Below, piece by piece: positions 7,768 through 16,790 of a stretch of 64,000 nucleotides of DNA. The first letter of the stretch is position 1; every line of letters begins with the position of its first letter. This DNA is from Leifsonia sp. SCN 70-46. GTDB taxonomy: Bacteria > Actinomycetota > Actinomycetes > Actinomycetales > Microbacteriaceae. The notes beneath the pieces were generated by a model, which was given only the letters and a program-made list of their open reading frames with translations, was not told where the DNA came from and did no database searches. The position numbers were made by a program, and so were the translations under genes. The stretch spans positions 1,305,559 through 1,369,558 of the forward strand of contig MEFY01000002.1 of NCBI GenBank assembly GCA_001725325.1, given 5' to 3'.

Positions 7768-8709
7768 CTACGCGGGGGAGTGCGTCTCGACGGCCACGAG
7801 ACCGCGGCGCGGGTGGCGCAGCGAGACGTGCAGCACCGTGAAATCACCCGTGTTGAGGGATGCGGCCCGCCGCAGCTGCGCGTCCGCCTCCGTCTCCGTG
7901 CGCGCCGCGAGCTCGGCGATGATGCGCGGCAGCACGGGACCGTGGCTGCACAGCACGGCGCCCACCTTGCGCTTGAGGCGCTTGGCGATGACGGCGGGCA
8001 CGTCGGAGGTGCCCTCCTCGTACGCGTCCTGGCTGATCGCCTCGGTGGGCTTCACGGGGATGCCCGTGAGCTCCGAGAGGGGGGCGACGGTCGAGAGGCA
8101 GCGCACGGCCGTGCTCGAGATGATGCGCTCCGGCGCGAAGGCGGCGATGCCCTTGGCGATGCCGGCAGCCTGGTCCATGCCGCGCTGGAGGAGGGGGCGC
8201 GTCGCATCCTGCCCGTCCCACGTGCCGGGGTCGACTGCCTTGCCGTGCCGCACGGCGATCACGGGGAAGGTGCGCGCGTTGCCCGCCTTGAACCGCTTCG
8301 CGAAGCGGTTGATGACGTCGACGTCGTGCTCGTAGCTGAGCTTCTTGCGCACGGCGCCGATCGTGAGCCACTCGACGGAGGCGATCTCGTCGTTGGGCGT
8401 GAACTTCGCGAGCGCGAGGTCGTGGTCGTTCACCTCGGCCGACCAGTAGTACACGACCTTCTCGCGGCCGTTGGGCAGCGTGTACTCCACGGTGCCGAGG
8501 GGCGCGCCGAGCACGATGCCGAGCCCGGTCTCCTCGCGGATCTCGCGCACGGCCGTCTCGGGGAGCGTCTCACCCGGGTCGACCTTGCCCTTGGGCAGCG
8601 AGACATCCGCGTGCCCGGCGCGGTAGACGACGAGCACGCGCGGCTTGCCGTCGACCATCCGCCAGCAGACCGCGCCGGCCGCGAGCACCGGTGTGGGTTC
8701 GGGGCTCAC
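7768..8709 (-). CDS. mutT1: MutT1-type Nudix hydrolase fused to histidine phosphatase domain
   Basis: The 313-residue protein has an N-terminal Nudix domain with the Nudix box at residues 41-63 ([20 protein letters not shown] core). A C-terminal phosphoglycerate-mutase-like domain follows, whose RHG motif (154-156) supplies the phospho-accepting histidine; the second histidine is in CSHGPVLP. Mycobacterial MutT1 has the same architecture and converts 8-oxo-(d)GTP to the monophosphate or diphosphate, sanitising the nucleotide pool; it can also act on diadenosine polyphosphates. The GTG start overlaps the ppk1 stop by 4 bp (GTGA). The mutT1-ppk pairing is also known in mycobacteria. Confidence 0.9.
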   Translation of the reverse strand: MSPEPTPVLAAGAVCWRMVDGKPRVLVVYRAGHADVSLPKGKVDPGETLPETAVREIREETGLGIVLGAPLGTVEYTLPNGREKVVYYWSAEVNDHDLALAKFTPNDEIASVEWLTIGAVRKKLSYEHDVDVINRFAKRFKAGNARTFPVIAVRHGKAVDPGTWDGQDATRPLLQRGMDQAAGIAKGIAAFAPERIISSTAVRCLSTVAPLSELTGIPVKPTEAISQDAYEEGTSDVPAVIAKRLKRKVGAVLCSHGPVLPRIIAELAARTETEADAQLRRAASLNTGDFTVLHVSLRHPRRGLVAVETHSPA

Positions 8710-10877
8710 CGAGCGCTGCGCTTCCTTTGCGAGATCTGCCTCATAAGGACATTCTGCATGTCTTCGAGGGGTGTTCCGTCCTCACCGCGGCTGTGACGGG
8801 TCCACGAGCCGTCCGAGCCGAGGTGCCACGAGCTCGTCTCGGGCGAGAGCGCGAGCTCGAAGAGCTCGTCGAGCTCCCTCAGGTGGTCGGGGTCGGTGAG
8901 CCGCACGAGGGCCTCGACGCGGCGGTCGAGGTTGCGGTGCATCATGTCCGAGCTGCCGATGAACACCTGCGGGTCGCCGTTGTTCACGAACGAGAACACG
9001 CGTGAGTGCTCGAGGTAGCGGCCGAGGACGGACCGCACGGTGATGTTCTCGCTCATGCCCGGCACGCCCGGCGTGAGGGAGCAGATGCCGCGCACCACGA
9101 GCTCGATGGGCACGCCCGCGTTGCTCGCCCGGTAGAGCGCGTCGATGATGGCCTCGTCGACAATCGAGTTGAGCTTGATGCGGATTCCCGAGGGATGCCC
9201 GTTGCGGGCGTTCTCCGCCTCGATGGCGATGCGCTTCAGGAGCCCCTTGCGCAGGTGCAGCGGTGCCACGAGCAGGCGCTTGAACTTCTTCTCGATCGCG
9301 TAGCCGGAGAGCTCGTTGAACAGGCGCGTGAGGTCTTTGCCCACGGTGTCGCTGTCGGTGAGCAGGCCGAGGTCCTCGTAGATGCGGGAGGTCTTCGGGT
9401 TGTAGTTGCCCGTGCCGATGTGGCTGTAGTGGCGTAGCACGCCGTTCTCCTGGCGCACGACGAGCGCGAGCTTGCAGTGCGTCTTGAGGCCCACGAGGCC
9501 GTAGACGACGTGCACGCCCGCCTTCTCGAGCTTGCGGGCCCACGAGATGTTGGCGGTCTCGTCGAACCGCGCCTTCACCTCGACGAGCGCGAGCACGGCC
9601 TTGCCGGCCTCGGCGGCGGCGATGAGCGCCTCGACGATGGGGCTGTCGCCGCTCGTGCGGTACAGCGTCTGCTTGATGGCGAGCACGTTGGGGTCGGCGG
9701 CCGCCTGCTCGAGGAACGCCTGCACGCTCGTCGAGAACGACTCGTACGGGTGGTGGAGGAGCACATCCTGCTTAGCGATGGAGGCGAAGATGTCGGGCTG
9801 GGCGTTGGGCTCGCCCGGCAGCAGCTGCACCGCGGTCGTCGGCAGGTGCTTCGCGTACTTGAGCGCGGGGCGGTCGATGCGCGTGAGCTGGAACAGCCCG
9901 CCGAGGTCGAGCGGGGCCGGCAGGCGGTAGACCTCCTGCTCGGTGATCGACAGCTCGGTCATGAGCAGCCCGAGCGTCACGGCGTCCATGTCGTCGGTGA
10001 TCTCGAGGCGGATGGGCGGGCCGAAGCGGCGGTTGAGGATCTGCTTCTCGAGCGCCTGGAGGAGGTTCTCCGACTCGTCCTCGTCGACCTCGACATCCTC
10101 GTTGCGGGTCACGCGGAACTCGTGGTGCTCGAGGATCTCCATGCCCGGGAACAGGTCGCCCAGGTGGTTCGAGATGAGGTCTTCGAGGGGGATGAACCGC
10201 AGCAGGCCGCTCTCGTCGTCGGGCAGCTGCACGAAGCGCGGCAGGTTCTGCGGCACCTTGAGGCGCGCGAACTCCTCCTTGCCCGTCTTGGGGCTGCGCA
10301 CGCGGATCGACAGGTTGAGGCTCAGCCCCGAGATGTAGGGGAACGGGTGCGCGGGGTCGACCGCGAGGGGCATGAGCACGGGGAAGATCTGCGCGGAGAA
10401 GATCTCGTCGATGCGCTCGCGGTCGGCGTCGCCCAGGTCGGCCCACGTCTCGATGTGGATGCCCGCCTCGTCGAGCGCGGGCTTGACGCCCTCGCGGAAG
10501 GCGAGCGCGTGGCGCTCCTGCAGCTCGTGGGCCTTGGCGCTCACGTCGGCGAGCACGTCGGCGGGCGCGGTGCCGATGTTCGTCGGCACGGCGAGGCCCG
10601 TCGCGATGCGGCGCTTGAGGCCGGCGACGCGCACCATGAAGAACTCGTCGAGGTTGCTCGCGAAGATGGCGAGGAAGTTGACGCGCTCGAGCAGCGGCAG
10701 GTCGGGATCCTCGGCGAGCTCGAGCACGCGCTGGTTGAACGCGAGCCAGCTCAGCTCGCGGTCGAGGTAGCGGTCGAGGGGCAGCGTGCCGTCGTCGACG
10801 CTCGACGACTCATCGAGGTCGTACTCGTCGAGGGAGTCGGTGGCGGCACCGGTGTCGGCGAGGTTGCTGCTGTCCAT
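8706..10877 (-). CDS. ppk1: Polyphosphate kinase PPK1
   Basis: The 723-residue enzyme reversibly transfers the terminal phosphate of ATP to polyphosphate. All regions of the family are present. His467 in LKTHCK is the phospho-accepting histidine (equivalent of E. coli His435) and His486 in [10 protein letters not shown] matches the second essential histidine. An acidic N-terminal tail of about 32 residues precedes the conserved [15 protein letters not shown] start. A CACTAT -10 lies exactly 6 bp before the ATG, suggesting a leaderless message, and PHO-box-like repeats sit at the -35. It is cotranscribed with mutT1 and lies near pstSCAB, consistent with a joint phosphate response. Confidence 0.96.
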   Translation of the reverse strand: MDSSNLADTGAATDSLDEYDLDESSSVDDGTLPLDRYLDRELSWLAFNQRVLELAEDPDLPLLERVNFLAIFASNLDEFFMVRVAGLKRRIATGLAVPTNIGTAPADVLADVSAKAHELQERHALAFREGVKPALDEAGIHIETWADLGDADRERIDEIFSAQIFPVLMPLAVDPAHPFPYISGLSLNLSIRVRSPKTGKEEFARLKVPQNLPRFVQLPDDESGLLRFIPLEDLISNHLGDLFPGMEILEHHEFRVTRNEDVEVDEDESENLLQALEKQILNRRFGPPIRLEITDDMDAVTLGLLMTELSITEQEVYRLPAPLDLGGLFQLTRIDRPALKYAKHLPTTAVQLLPGEPNAQPDIFASIAKQDVLLHHPYESFSTSVQAFLEQAAADPNVLAIKQTLYRTSGDSPIVEALIAAAEAGKAVLALVEVKARFDETANISWARKLEKAGVHVVYGLVGLKTHCKLALVVRQENGVLRHYSHIGTGNYNPKTSRIYEDLGLLTDSDTVGKDLTRLFNELSGYAIEKKFKRLLVAPLHLRKGLLKRIAIEAENARNGHPSGIRIKLNSIVDEAIIDALYRASNAGVPIELVVRGICSLTPGVPGMSENITVRSVLGRYLEHSRVFSFVNNGDPQVFIGSSDMMHRNLDRRVEALVRLTDPDHLRELDELFELALSPETSSWHLGSDGSWTRHSRGEDGTPLEDMQNVLMRQISQRKRSAR

Positions 10878-10883
10878 CCGCCA

Positions 10884-10916
10884 ATAGTGCCACCGAGACG
10901 TTAACGATTGGTGACG
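10884..10916 (-). promoter_or_regulatory. ppk1 leaderless promoter with PHO-box-like repeats
   Basis: Minus-strand CACTAT (10889-10884) ends 6 bp before the ppk1 ATG, which would place the transcription start on the A of the ATG. CGTCACC-AATC-GTTAACG (10916-10899) has the 7+4 spacing of a PHO box with five of seven matches in each unit and covers the -35 region. The repeats are degenerate, so this is weaker than the pstS site. Confidence 0.4.
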
Positions 10917-10934
10917 CGGCTCGTGCCTGTCTCG

Positions 10935-11714
10935 CTACCGCCGCCCGTACTGCACGTCGACCGAGCGCGGCGTGAACCCGTACGCGCGGTACAGCGCGAG
11001 CGCCGGCTCGTTGTCGCCCTCGACATAGAGGTGCGCGAGCGCCACACCCTTGGCCGCGAGCCGCGCGAAGCCCGCCTCGACGAGCCGCCGTCCGAGCCCC
11101 TCGCCCTGCCGGTCGGGGTCGACGCCCACGACGTAGAACTCGTCCTCCTTGATCCAGCAGTAGCCGACGAGGTCGGAGTCGTCCCACAGCAGCAGCACGT
11201 CGGCCGGGTCGAACCACGGCTCGGCCGTGAGCACGTCGAGGTCGGCGCGCGTCACGGCACCCTGCTCGGGGTGCGACGCGAACGCGCGCGCGTTGAGCGC
11301 GAGCCACGGCTCCTGCCAGTCAGCGGCGGCACTCACGACGCCTGCCCCGTCGAGTGCCTCAGGGACCGGCGCCTCGAGGTGCAGCAGCGTGCGCACCGCG
11401 GTGAGCCCGCGTGACGCGGCGAGGGCGCGCGCCCCCGGATGGTCCCCGTGCGCCCAGAACAGCGTGCTGCCGTCGGAGATCAGGCGGTCGAGGATGCGGC
11501 CGCCCTCGCCCCTGCGGCGGGCATCCGGGTCGACGACGAACTCCGCCTCGCCCTCGCCCACGACCGCCACAGCGGACCCGAGCTCGACGAGTGAGCGCCC
11601 GCCCTGCGCGAGCGCGACGAGCGCGCCGTCGGAGAAGGGCGGTGAGCCGTCGGCCGCTGCGGCGCGGTCGACGAGGTCAGCCAGCCGAGCTGGCAGCGAG
11701 TCGCTCGTTGTCAT
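10935..11714 (-). CDS. mshD: Mycothiol synthase MshD
   Basis: The 259-residue protein is a tandem GNAT acetyltransferase that transfers acetate from acetyl-CoA to Cys-GlcN-Ins, the last step of mycothiol synthesis. The C-terminal GNAT half is well conserved ([41 protein letters not shown] with the acetyl-CoA loop, [20 protein letters not shown]). The N-terminal half is shorter and more divergent, so the protein is shorter than the usual roughly 300 residues. The start overlaps the end of glnR by 38 bp, implying translational coupling. The glnR-mshD order is also found in mycobacteria. Confidence 0.92.
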   Translation of the reverse strand: MTTSDSLPARLADLVDRAAAADGSPPFSDGALVALAQGGRSLVELGSAVAVVGEGEAEFVVDPDARRRGEGGRILDRLISDGSTLFWAHGDHPGARALAASRGLTAVRTLLHLEAPVPEALDGAGVVSAAADWQEPWLALNARAFASHPEQGAVTRADLDVLTAEPWFDPADVLLLWDDSDLVGYCWIKEDEFYVVGVDPDRQGEGLGRRLVEAGFARLAAKGVALAHLYVEGDNEPALALYRAYGFTPRSVDVQYGRR

Positions 11715-12369
11715 CGTCGTAGACGTTGAAGCGGTAGCCGACGTTGCGCACGGTGCCGATGAGCGACTCGAGATCGCCGAGCTTGGCGCGCAGGCGCCGC
11801 ACGTGCACGTCGACCGTGCGAGTGCCGCCGAAGTAGTCGTAGCCCCACACCTCGCTCAGCAGCTGCTCGCGCGTGAACACGCGCGAGGGGTGCGTGGCGA
11901 GGAAGCGCAGCAGCTCGAACTCCTTGAACGTGAGGTCGAGCGGGCGGCCGTGCACCTTGGCCGAGTAGGAGGCCTCGTCGATGACGACGCCCGAGGCCTG
12001 GATCTTCGAGTTCGGAACGTCCTGCGCCTGGCGGTCGAGCGCGAGGCGGATGCGAGCGTCGGCCTCCGCGGGGCCCGCGCTGACGAGGATGACGTCGTCG
12101 ACGCCCCAGTCCGCGGAGACTGCCGTGAGCCCGCCCTCGGTGAGGATGAGCACGAGCGGCACGTTCACGCCCGTGGTCGTGAGGATCTTGCAGAGGGACT
12201 TGGCGGCGGCCAGATCCTGCCGCGCATCGACGAAGATGAGGTCGCAGCTGGGCGCGTTGATGAGCGATGCCGGCGATGCGGGGATCTGCCGCGTGGTGTG
12301 GCTCAAGAGCCCCAATGCGGGGAAGACCTCGGTGTCGCCCGCAGAGGTCAGTATCAACAGCTGCGCCAA
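11677..12369 (-). CDS. glnR: GlnR-type OmpR-family nitrogen regulator (orphan response regulator)
   Basis: The 230-residue protein pairs a receiver-like N-terminal domain with an OmpR winged-helix domain ([28 protein letters not shown]...[24 protein letters not shown]...[11 protein letters not shown]). The receiver matches actinobacterial GlnR ([32 protein letters not shown]), whose dimer works without conventional phosphorylation. GlnR controls glutamine synthetase, ammonium and nitrate genes. Start is TTG at 12369 with a strong GGAGG 4-5 bp upstream and a TAGACT -10 at 12399-12394. No cognate kinase gene is adjacent. Confidence 0.9.
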   Translation of the reverse strand: MAQLLILTSAGDTEVFPALGLLSHTTRQIPASPASLINAPSCDLIFVDARQDLAAAKSLCKILTTTGVNVPLVLILTEGGLTAVSADWGVDDVILVSAGPAEADARIRLALDRQAQDVPNSKIQASGVVIDEASYSAKVHGRPLDLTFKEFELLRFLATHPSRVFTREQLLSEVWGYDYFGGTRTVDVHVRRLRAKLGDLESLIGTVRNVGYRFNVYDDDNERLAASSAG

Positions 12370-12406
12370 CGTGCCTCCAAAGTGCGTTTCGACAGTCTAC
12401 GGCGCT

Positions 12407-12412
12407 TAAGAT
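12407..12412 (+). promoter_or_regulatory. -10 element of a leaderless gene
   Basis: TAAGAT ends exactly 6 bp before the ATG at 12419, so the predicted transcription start is the A of the start codon. No ribosome binding site is present. Confidence 0.6.
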
Positions 12413-12418
12413 CGCAGT

Positions 12419-12676
12419 ATGTCGTGGCAGCTCTCCAGCGTTCTCCCCGTGTGGGTGCTCTCCCTCGCGGGCGCCATCGTCATCGCGGTCGTCCTCCCGC
12501 GCGATCAGTACCTCACGTGGGTCGCTGTCGTGCTCGCCGGAGCGGTCATCCTGACCTTCCTCATCCAGCTCGCGCTGCGTCGCAAGGAGGGGTTCGTCGT
12601 GCGCGCCATGGCGAGCATGGGGGTCTCCGCGGTCATCCTCGCCGTCGCCTCCGGTGTCGTCGCCCTGCTCGGCTAG
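12419..12676 (+). CDS. Small integral membrane protein, function unknown
   Basis: The 85-residue protein has three predicted transmembrane helices (about residues 8-26, 32-53 and 62-83) separated by a short basic loop (LRRKEGFVVRAMA) that should face the cytoplasm. There is no signal peptidase site or enzyme motif. It diverges from glnR and has a leaderless promoter. Similar three-helix proteins are common unnamed neighbours in Microbacteriaceae. A role in GlnR-linked transport is not supported by anything visible. Confidence 0.75.
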   Translation: MSWQLSSVLPVWVLSLAGAIVIAVVLPRDQYLTWVAVVLAGAVILTFLIQLALRRKEGFVVRAMASMGVSAVILAVASGVVALLG

Positions 12677-12690
12677 GATGCTGTGCCGGT

Positions 12691-12696
12691 TAGTAT
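12691..12696 (+). promoter_or_regulatory. -10 element of a leaderless mini-gene
   Basis: TAGTAT ends exactly 6 bp before the ATG at 12703, placing the predicted transcript start on the start codon. The region upstream is the end of the preceding membrane gene. Confidence 0.55.
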
Positions 12697-12702
12697 GTAG
12701 GC

Positions 12703-12813
12703 ATGCTTCTCGCGCTTGAGCTCTTCTTCGTCGGCCTGCTCGTGCTCGCCACGCTCTCGATCGGGTTCGTCTCGGTCGTCGTGCTCTTCAACCTGTTCCG
12801 CGGCCAGCGCTGA
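12703..12813 (+). CDS. 36-residue single-span membrane peptide
   Basis: ATG at 12703 opens a 36-codon frame whose product starts MLLALELFFVGLLVLATLSI. It has one hydrophobic helix of about 27 residues ending in a basic tail NLFRGQR, the composition of a small membrane peptide with its C-terminus in the cytoplasm. A perfect leaderless -10 precedes it, and the next gene starts 5 bp after its stop, suggesting a shared transcript. Codon third positions are strongly G/C as in neighbouring genes. Function unknown. Confidence 0.6.
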   Translation: MLLALELFFVGLLVLATLSIGFVSVVVLFNLFRGQR

Positions 12814-12818
12814 TTCCC

Positions 12819-13415
12819 GTGGTGATCGAGCTCGATCCCACGATCCCCGCTGAGCTGGCGCCCCTCTCCTGGCTCATCGGCCTCTGGGAGGGAACCGGCA
12901 TCGTCGACTACAAGGTCGGCGACGAGACGCGCAGCCTCGAGTTCGGCCAGCGCATCTCGTTCTCGCACGACGGTCTGCCGCACCTCAACTACAACTCGTA
13001 CACGTGGCTGCTCGACGGCTCCAACACCCCCCACGTGACGGAGACGGGCTACTGGAAGCTCACCCGTCCCGCCATCGAGGGCGACCCGGGCCCCGGCCTG
13101 CTGCCGGGCATCGGCGCTCGGCCGTTCACGACGGCGCAGTCGGTCGAGACGCTGCGGCGCTCCGACGGCAGCTTCGAGATCGAGGTGTCGATCGTGCATC
13201 CGGGCGGTGTCAACGAGTTCTACCTCGGCCGTGCACTGCCCGCGCGCATCGACCTCGTGACCGACGCCGTCATGCGCACCGCCTCCGCCAAGGAGTACAC
13301 CGCGGCGACGCGCCTCTACGGGCTCGTCGACGACCACCTGCTGTGGGCCTGGGATATCGCGGCTCTCGGCCAAGACCTGCGCACCCACGCGTCCGGGCGG
13401 CTCGCCCGTGTTTGA
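12819..13415 (+). CDS. Nitrobindin / FABP-like heme-binding protein (peroxynitrite isomerase family)
   Basis: The 198-residue protein is a ten-stranded beta-barrel of the nitrobindin family, which binds ferric heme and isomerises peroxynitrite to nitrate. The family opening LSWLIGLWEGTG (the GxWxGxG motif) is near residue 19. The C-terminal ALGQDLRTHASGRLARV carries the histidine that ligates heme in homologues. GTG at 12819 or 12822 can start it. It overlaps the following ygfZ by 8 bp, so translation is coupled; both families are linked to oxidative damage and iron-sulfur proteins. Heme binding itself is inferred. Confidence 0.85.
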   Translation: MVIELDPTIPAELAPLSWLIGLWEGTGIVDYKVGDETRSLEFGQRISFSHDGLPHLNYNSYTWLLDGSNTPHVTETGYWKLTRPAIEGDPGPGLLPGIGARPFTTAQSVETLRRSDGSFEIEVSIVHPGGVNEFYLGRALPARIDLVTDAVMRTASAKEYTAATRLYGLVDDHLLWAWDIAALGQDLRTHASGRLARV

Positions 13416-14391
13416 GCGCGCGGGCTCGGTCGGCACCCCACCGCAGCACTACGGCAATCCGCTCTCGGAGCAGAAGGCGATCCTCTCAGGCGCCCTCGTC
13501 GAGCTGGCCTCCTCGGTCATCACCCTCACCGGCCCCGACCGCCTGTCGTGGCTCGACTCGCTCACGTCGCAGTCGCTCAAGGCCCTGCAGCCCGGGGAGT
13601 CCGCCGAGACCCTCCTGCTCGACCCGTCCGGCAGGCTCGAGCACGCGATCCACGTCGTCGACGACGGCAACGTCTCCTACCTGATCGCGTCCGACGGGCC
13701 CGGGCTGTACGCCTTCCTGTCGCGCATGGTCTTCATGCTGCGGGTCGAGGTCGTGCTGACCGACCTGCGCGTCGTCGGCTCCTTCGCCTCCTTGGACGCG
13801 CTCGCCACGTGGGTCGACCCGTGGGAGGCCGGCCCCGGCCACACCTACGCCGAATCCCGCCCCGACGCCCCGTGGAGCTACCGCGAGCACGTCGTCGCTC
13901 CCGACTTCTCGTGGCACGGCCCCGTCGCCGGCACCCTCGCCCTCGAGGCGCTGCGCATCGCCGCGTGGCGTCCCGCGCAGCAGGATGCCGACGACCGCAC
14001 GATCCCGCACGAGCTCGACTGGCTCCGTTCCGCGGTGCACCTCACGAAGGGCTGCTACCGCGGGCAGGAGACCATCGCGAAGGTGCACAACCTCGGGCAT
14101 CCGCCCCGCCGCGTGGTGCTGCTGCACCTCGACGGAACGGTTCCCGCCGCCGGGTCGGCCGTGCTCGCGGGTGACGTGCAGGTCGGCGCCGTCACATCCT
14201 CAGCCCTGCACTGGGAGCTCGGACCCATCGCGCTCGCCGTGATCAAGCGCTCGGTGGATCCCACGGTCGACCTCGTGGTGCAGACCGACGACGGGCCCAT
14301 CGCCGCCGCGCAGGAGGTCATCGTGCCGACCGACGCGGGCGCGACGGCGAACGTGCCCCGCCTGCCGCGACTCGGCGCCGTGCGCCGCTGA
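13408..14391 (+). CDS. ygfZ: Folate-binding YgfZ/GcvT-like protein
   Basis: The 327-residue protein has the GcvT fold and the signature KGCYRGQETIAKVHNLGHPPRR (cysteine in KGCYxGQE), with ITLTGPDRLSWLDSLTSQ near the N-terminus. YgfZ uses a folate to help assemble or repair iron-sulfur clusters in enzymes such as MiaB. It starts with GTG inside the end of the nitrobindin-like gene and is followed 2 bp later by the FUSC gene, so the three form an operon. Confidence 0.9.
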   Translation: MFERAGSVGTPPQHYGNPLSEQKAILSGALVELASSVITLTGPDRLSWLDSLTSQSLKALQPGESAETLLLDPSGRLEHAIHVVDDGNVSYLIASDGPGLYAFLSRMVFMLRVEVVLTDLRVVGSFASLDALATWVDPWEAGPGHTYAESRPDAPWSYREHVVAPDFSWHGPVAGTLALEALRIAAWRPAQQDADDRTIPHELDWLRSAVHLTKGCYRGQETIAKVHNLGHPPRRVVLLHLDGTVPAAGSAVLAGDVQVGAVTSSALHWELGPIALAVIKRSVDPTVDLVVQTDDGPIAAAQEVIVPTDAGATANVPRLPRLGAVRR

Positions 14392-14393
14392 CC

Positions 14394-15491
14394 GTGACGG
14401 ACAGCGCACCGCTCCGCCGCCTCGCCCGGAGGGTGCACATGCGCGCCCAGGTCACCGCCGGGCTGCGCCGCGCGTCGGACTCGCTGCCCGCGGCCCTGCA
14501 GATCGTCATCGCGGTCGTCGCCTCGTATGCGATCGCGCACTTCCTGCTCGGGCACGCCACGCCGCTCATCGCCGTGACCGTGACGATCACGTCGCTCGGC
14601 ATGGCGCGGGATGCCCGCCCGCGCCGCGTGCTCGAGACCGCCATCGGCGTGACGCTCGGCATCGCCCTGAGCGAGGTCATCGTGCTCGTGATCGGCAAGG
14701 GCGGCTGGCAGCTCGCGATCGTGCTCTTCGCCACCCTCGTCATCACGCGCGCGGTCTCGGCCAACCCCGCGTTCGCGGTCGCGGCCGCCGTGCAGTCCAC
14801 CCTCGTCGTGCTGCTGCCCGACCCGCCCGGCGGCCCCTTCACCCGGTCGCTCGATGCGCTCGTGGCCGGTGCGGTCGCGCTCGCCGCGACCGCGCTCATC
14901 CCTCGCGACCCCGCCCGCGCCGCCACGCGCGACCGCCGCGCCCTGTTCGCGGTGCTGCGCGAGTCGGTCGACTCCATAGCGGACTGCTTCTCGCTGCCCT
15001 CCGAGGCCGCGGGCGAGCTCGCCCTCGGGCGCCTGCGTCGCACCCAGCCCATGGTCGACGCGTGGACCTCCTCGCTCGAGACGGCGGTCGCGATCTCGAG
15101 GATCTCGCCGTTCCTGCGCTCCCGCCTGCCCCTCCTCGAACGCAGCACGCGCCTCCTGGGCGCCGCCGACCTCGCCTCCCGCCACCTGCGCACCCTCGCC
15201 CGCCGCGGAACCTTCCTCGTGCGCGACGGCGTCGCCCGCCCCACCATCGCCGACCTCGTGGCCCAGATCGGCACGGGAATCCAGCTGCTCAACGAGGAGC
15301 TCGACGACCCGCAGGTCGCGGGCGCCGCGCGGTCGCTGCTGTCGGATGTGGCGCGGCGGCTCGTGCCCGCCGAAGGGGATTCGGTGCCGGAGGCGGCGAT
15401 CGTGCTGCTGCTGCGGCCGTTGGTCGTTGACCTGCTCGTGGGGTCGGGGATGCCTATCGAGGAGGCGCGGGGGTTGTTGCCGGGGGTTTAG
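14394..15491 (+). CDS. FUSC-family inner-membrane protein (aromatic acid exporter-like)
   Basis: The 365-residue protein has a basic N-terminus, then about six closely spaced hydrophobic segments between residues 30 and 165 (TPLIAVTVTITSLGMARDARPRRVLETAIGVTLGIAL is typical of FUSC permeases). A long cytoplasmic helical region makes up the C-terminal half. FUSC proteins are thought to export aromatic or other organic acids; substrate unknown. GTG start 2 bp after ygfZ. Its stop is only 6 bp from the convergent methyltransferase stop, which marks the left edge of the defence island. Confidence 0.8.
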   Translation: MTDSAPLRRLARRVHMRAQVTAGLRRASDSLPAALQIVIAVVASYAIAHFLLGHATPLIAVTVTITSLGMARDARPRRVLETAIGVTLGIALSEVIVLVIGKGGWQLAIVLFATLVITRAVSANPAFAVAAAVQSTLVVLLPDPPGGPFTRSLDALVAGAVALAATALIPRDPARAATRDRRALFAVLRESVDSIADCFSLPSEAAGELALGRLRRTQPMVDAWTSSLETAVAISRISPFLRSRLPLLERSTRLLGAADLASRHLRTLARRGTFLVRDGVARPTIADLVAQIGTGIQLLNEELDDPQVAGAARSLLSDVARRLVPAEGDSVPEAAIVLLLRPLVVDLLVGSGMPIEEARGLLPGV

Positions 15492-15497
15492 TTCGGC

Positions 15498-16682
15498 CTA
15501 GGCCGAGAGAGTCATCGGGATGTGAGTTTGCGCGGCTCGGCCGTTCTCGCTGATGTAGCCCAGCTGTGTCAGCAGCGCGCGCATCACTGCCTTGCCCAAC
15601 TCGAGCGGCACCGCATTGCCGAGTTGCCTCTGGACGTCGGCGCGCGTCGATGGGACTTCGAAGTCGTCCGGGAACGACATGAGACGAAGGATCTCCGCAG
15701 TTCGCAGTCGCCTTGCCCGCGGACTTCCGTCAGAGGCCGTGACGTTCTCCCAGTGGAACGGGCCGACATAAGGTCCCGGTTGGGCCTGGAGCGTTGACGA
15801 GGGACGGTTGGGATCGAGACGGAGCAGGAAGGTCCAGTACCTGCTGCGCCACTCGAACGCGTCGCGGCCTCCGTAGCGGGGGGTGTGCCAAAGGTAGTTC
15901 TGTCCCGGGGGGATCTCCGCGGCGAGTTCTCCGTAAGCGCCGTCGACATACTCATCCGGTTCGACCGGGGCGGGTAAGCCCTCGAATGCCTGACTCGCCG
16001 TGACGTGAGGGATCAAGGTCCGATCGAAATCTCTCGTGTGCTCGCTCCAGCCGGAATGAGTGGGCCTGGGAAACTCGAACGCTTTGCCATCGCGGCGTCC
16101 GACAACGAACACGCGCCGACGAAGCTGCGGAACGCCGTAGTCAGCCGCGAGCAGAATCTTCCACTGAGGGTTGTAGCCGAGTTCGGTCAGCGCTTTGAGA
16201 AGTCGTTCGAACTGAGCCTTGTGAGTTTTGTAGGTCAGCCCCTGGACGTTCTCCAAGACGAACGCCTCGGGTCGGGTATCTCGGACCACTCGCACGTATT
16301 CGTCCAAGAGCGATGCATTGGGATCGCGGCTCTCACGCTTTTGCTCAAGCCAGAAGCCGGACTTGCTGAAGGGCGTGCACGGAGGGCCGCCGACCACCAG
16401 AACCGGCTCTCCGCGGTTCAGTCCTCCGAGGCTGAGAAGCTGATCTGAGTCCAGATTGCGGATGTCGCCGTTGATCGACCTGGTGTGCGGGAAATTGCGC
16501 GCGAGAGTATCTAGGGCGGGCGCGTTGTAGTCGGTGGCGACGACGACTCGTGCCAACGCGCTACCAAGGTCGGCCGTGGCGAGCGGCTCTGCGTCGGCAC
16601 GTTCGACCGCAAGATCGAGACCGCCCGCGCCCGAGAAGAGGCTCACTACCGGGAGTGCATCGTTCACGTCTGCGCCAATCAT
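15498..16682 (-). CDS. Type II DNA (cytosine-5) methyltransferase
   Basis: The 394-residue enzyme has the ordered C5 motifs: I (VSLFSGAGGLDLA), IV with the catalytic Cys102 in GGPPCTPFSKSG, VI ENV at 144-146, VIII QLRRRVFVVG, and X QLGNAVP near the C-terminus. It would transfer methyl from SAM to C5 of a target cytosine and protect host DNA. The variable region between VIII and X (about 110 residues) holds the target recognition domain; its sequence does not tell me the site. It diverges from a PD-(D/E)XK nuclease gene 108 bp away, the classic type II pair. It lies in a stretch less GC-rich than the flanks, which suggests transfer. Confidence 0.93.
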   Translation of the reverse strand: MIGADVNDALPVVSLFSGAGGLDLAVERADAEPLATADLGSALARVVVATDYNAPALDTLARNFPHTRSINGDIRNLDSDQLLSLGGLNRGEPVLVVGGPPCTPFSKSGFWLEQKRESRDPNASLLDEYVRVVRDTRPEAFVLENVQGLTYKTHKAQFERLLKALTELGYNPQWKILLAADYGVPQLRRRVFVVGRRDGKAFEFPRPTHSGWSEHTRDFDRTLIPHVTASQAFEGLPAPVEPDEYVDGAYGELAAEIPPGQNYLWHTPRYGGRDAFEWRSRYWTFLLRLDPNRPSSTLQAQPGPYVGPFHWENVTASDGSPRARRLRTAEILRLMSFPDDFEVPSTRADVQRQLGNAVPLELGKAVMRALLTQLGYISENGRAAQTHIPMTLSA

Positions 16683-16751
16683 CTCTGCCGCGGGGTCTCA
16701 TCCCGCTATCGAAAGTATGTCCTGATGAGGGTTGCGGAGTCCCCCGACATT

Positions 16752-16776
16752 CCGTGACAGATAAGGTCAGTCACGG
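16752..16776. promoter_or_regulatory. Inverted repeat in restriction gene leader
   Basis: CCGTGAC (16752-16758) and GTCACGG (16770-16776) are perfect inverted repeats with an 11-bp spacer, ending at the GGAAAGGAGG ribosome site of the restriction gene. As an operator or an mRNA hairpin it could delay nuclease expression. No separate controller-protein gene is present, so the binding factor, if any, could be the methyltransferase itself. Confidence 0.4.
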
Positions 16777-16790
16777 GAAAGGAGGACTTC

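Noticed and set aside
9006-9437. Plus-strand frame within ppk1
   Set aside because: It lacks a ribosome site and any motif and lies wholly inside the conserved PPK1 catalytic region on the other strand.
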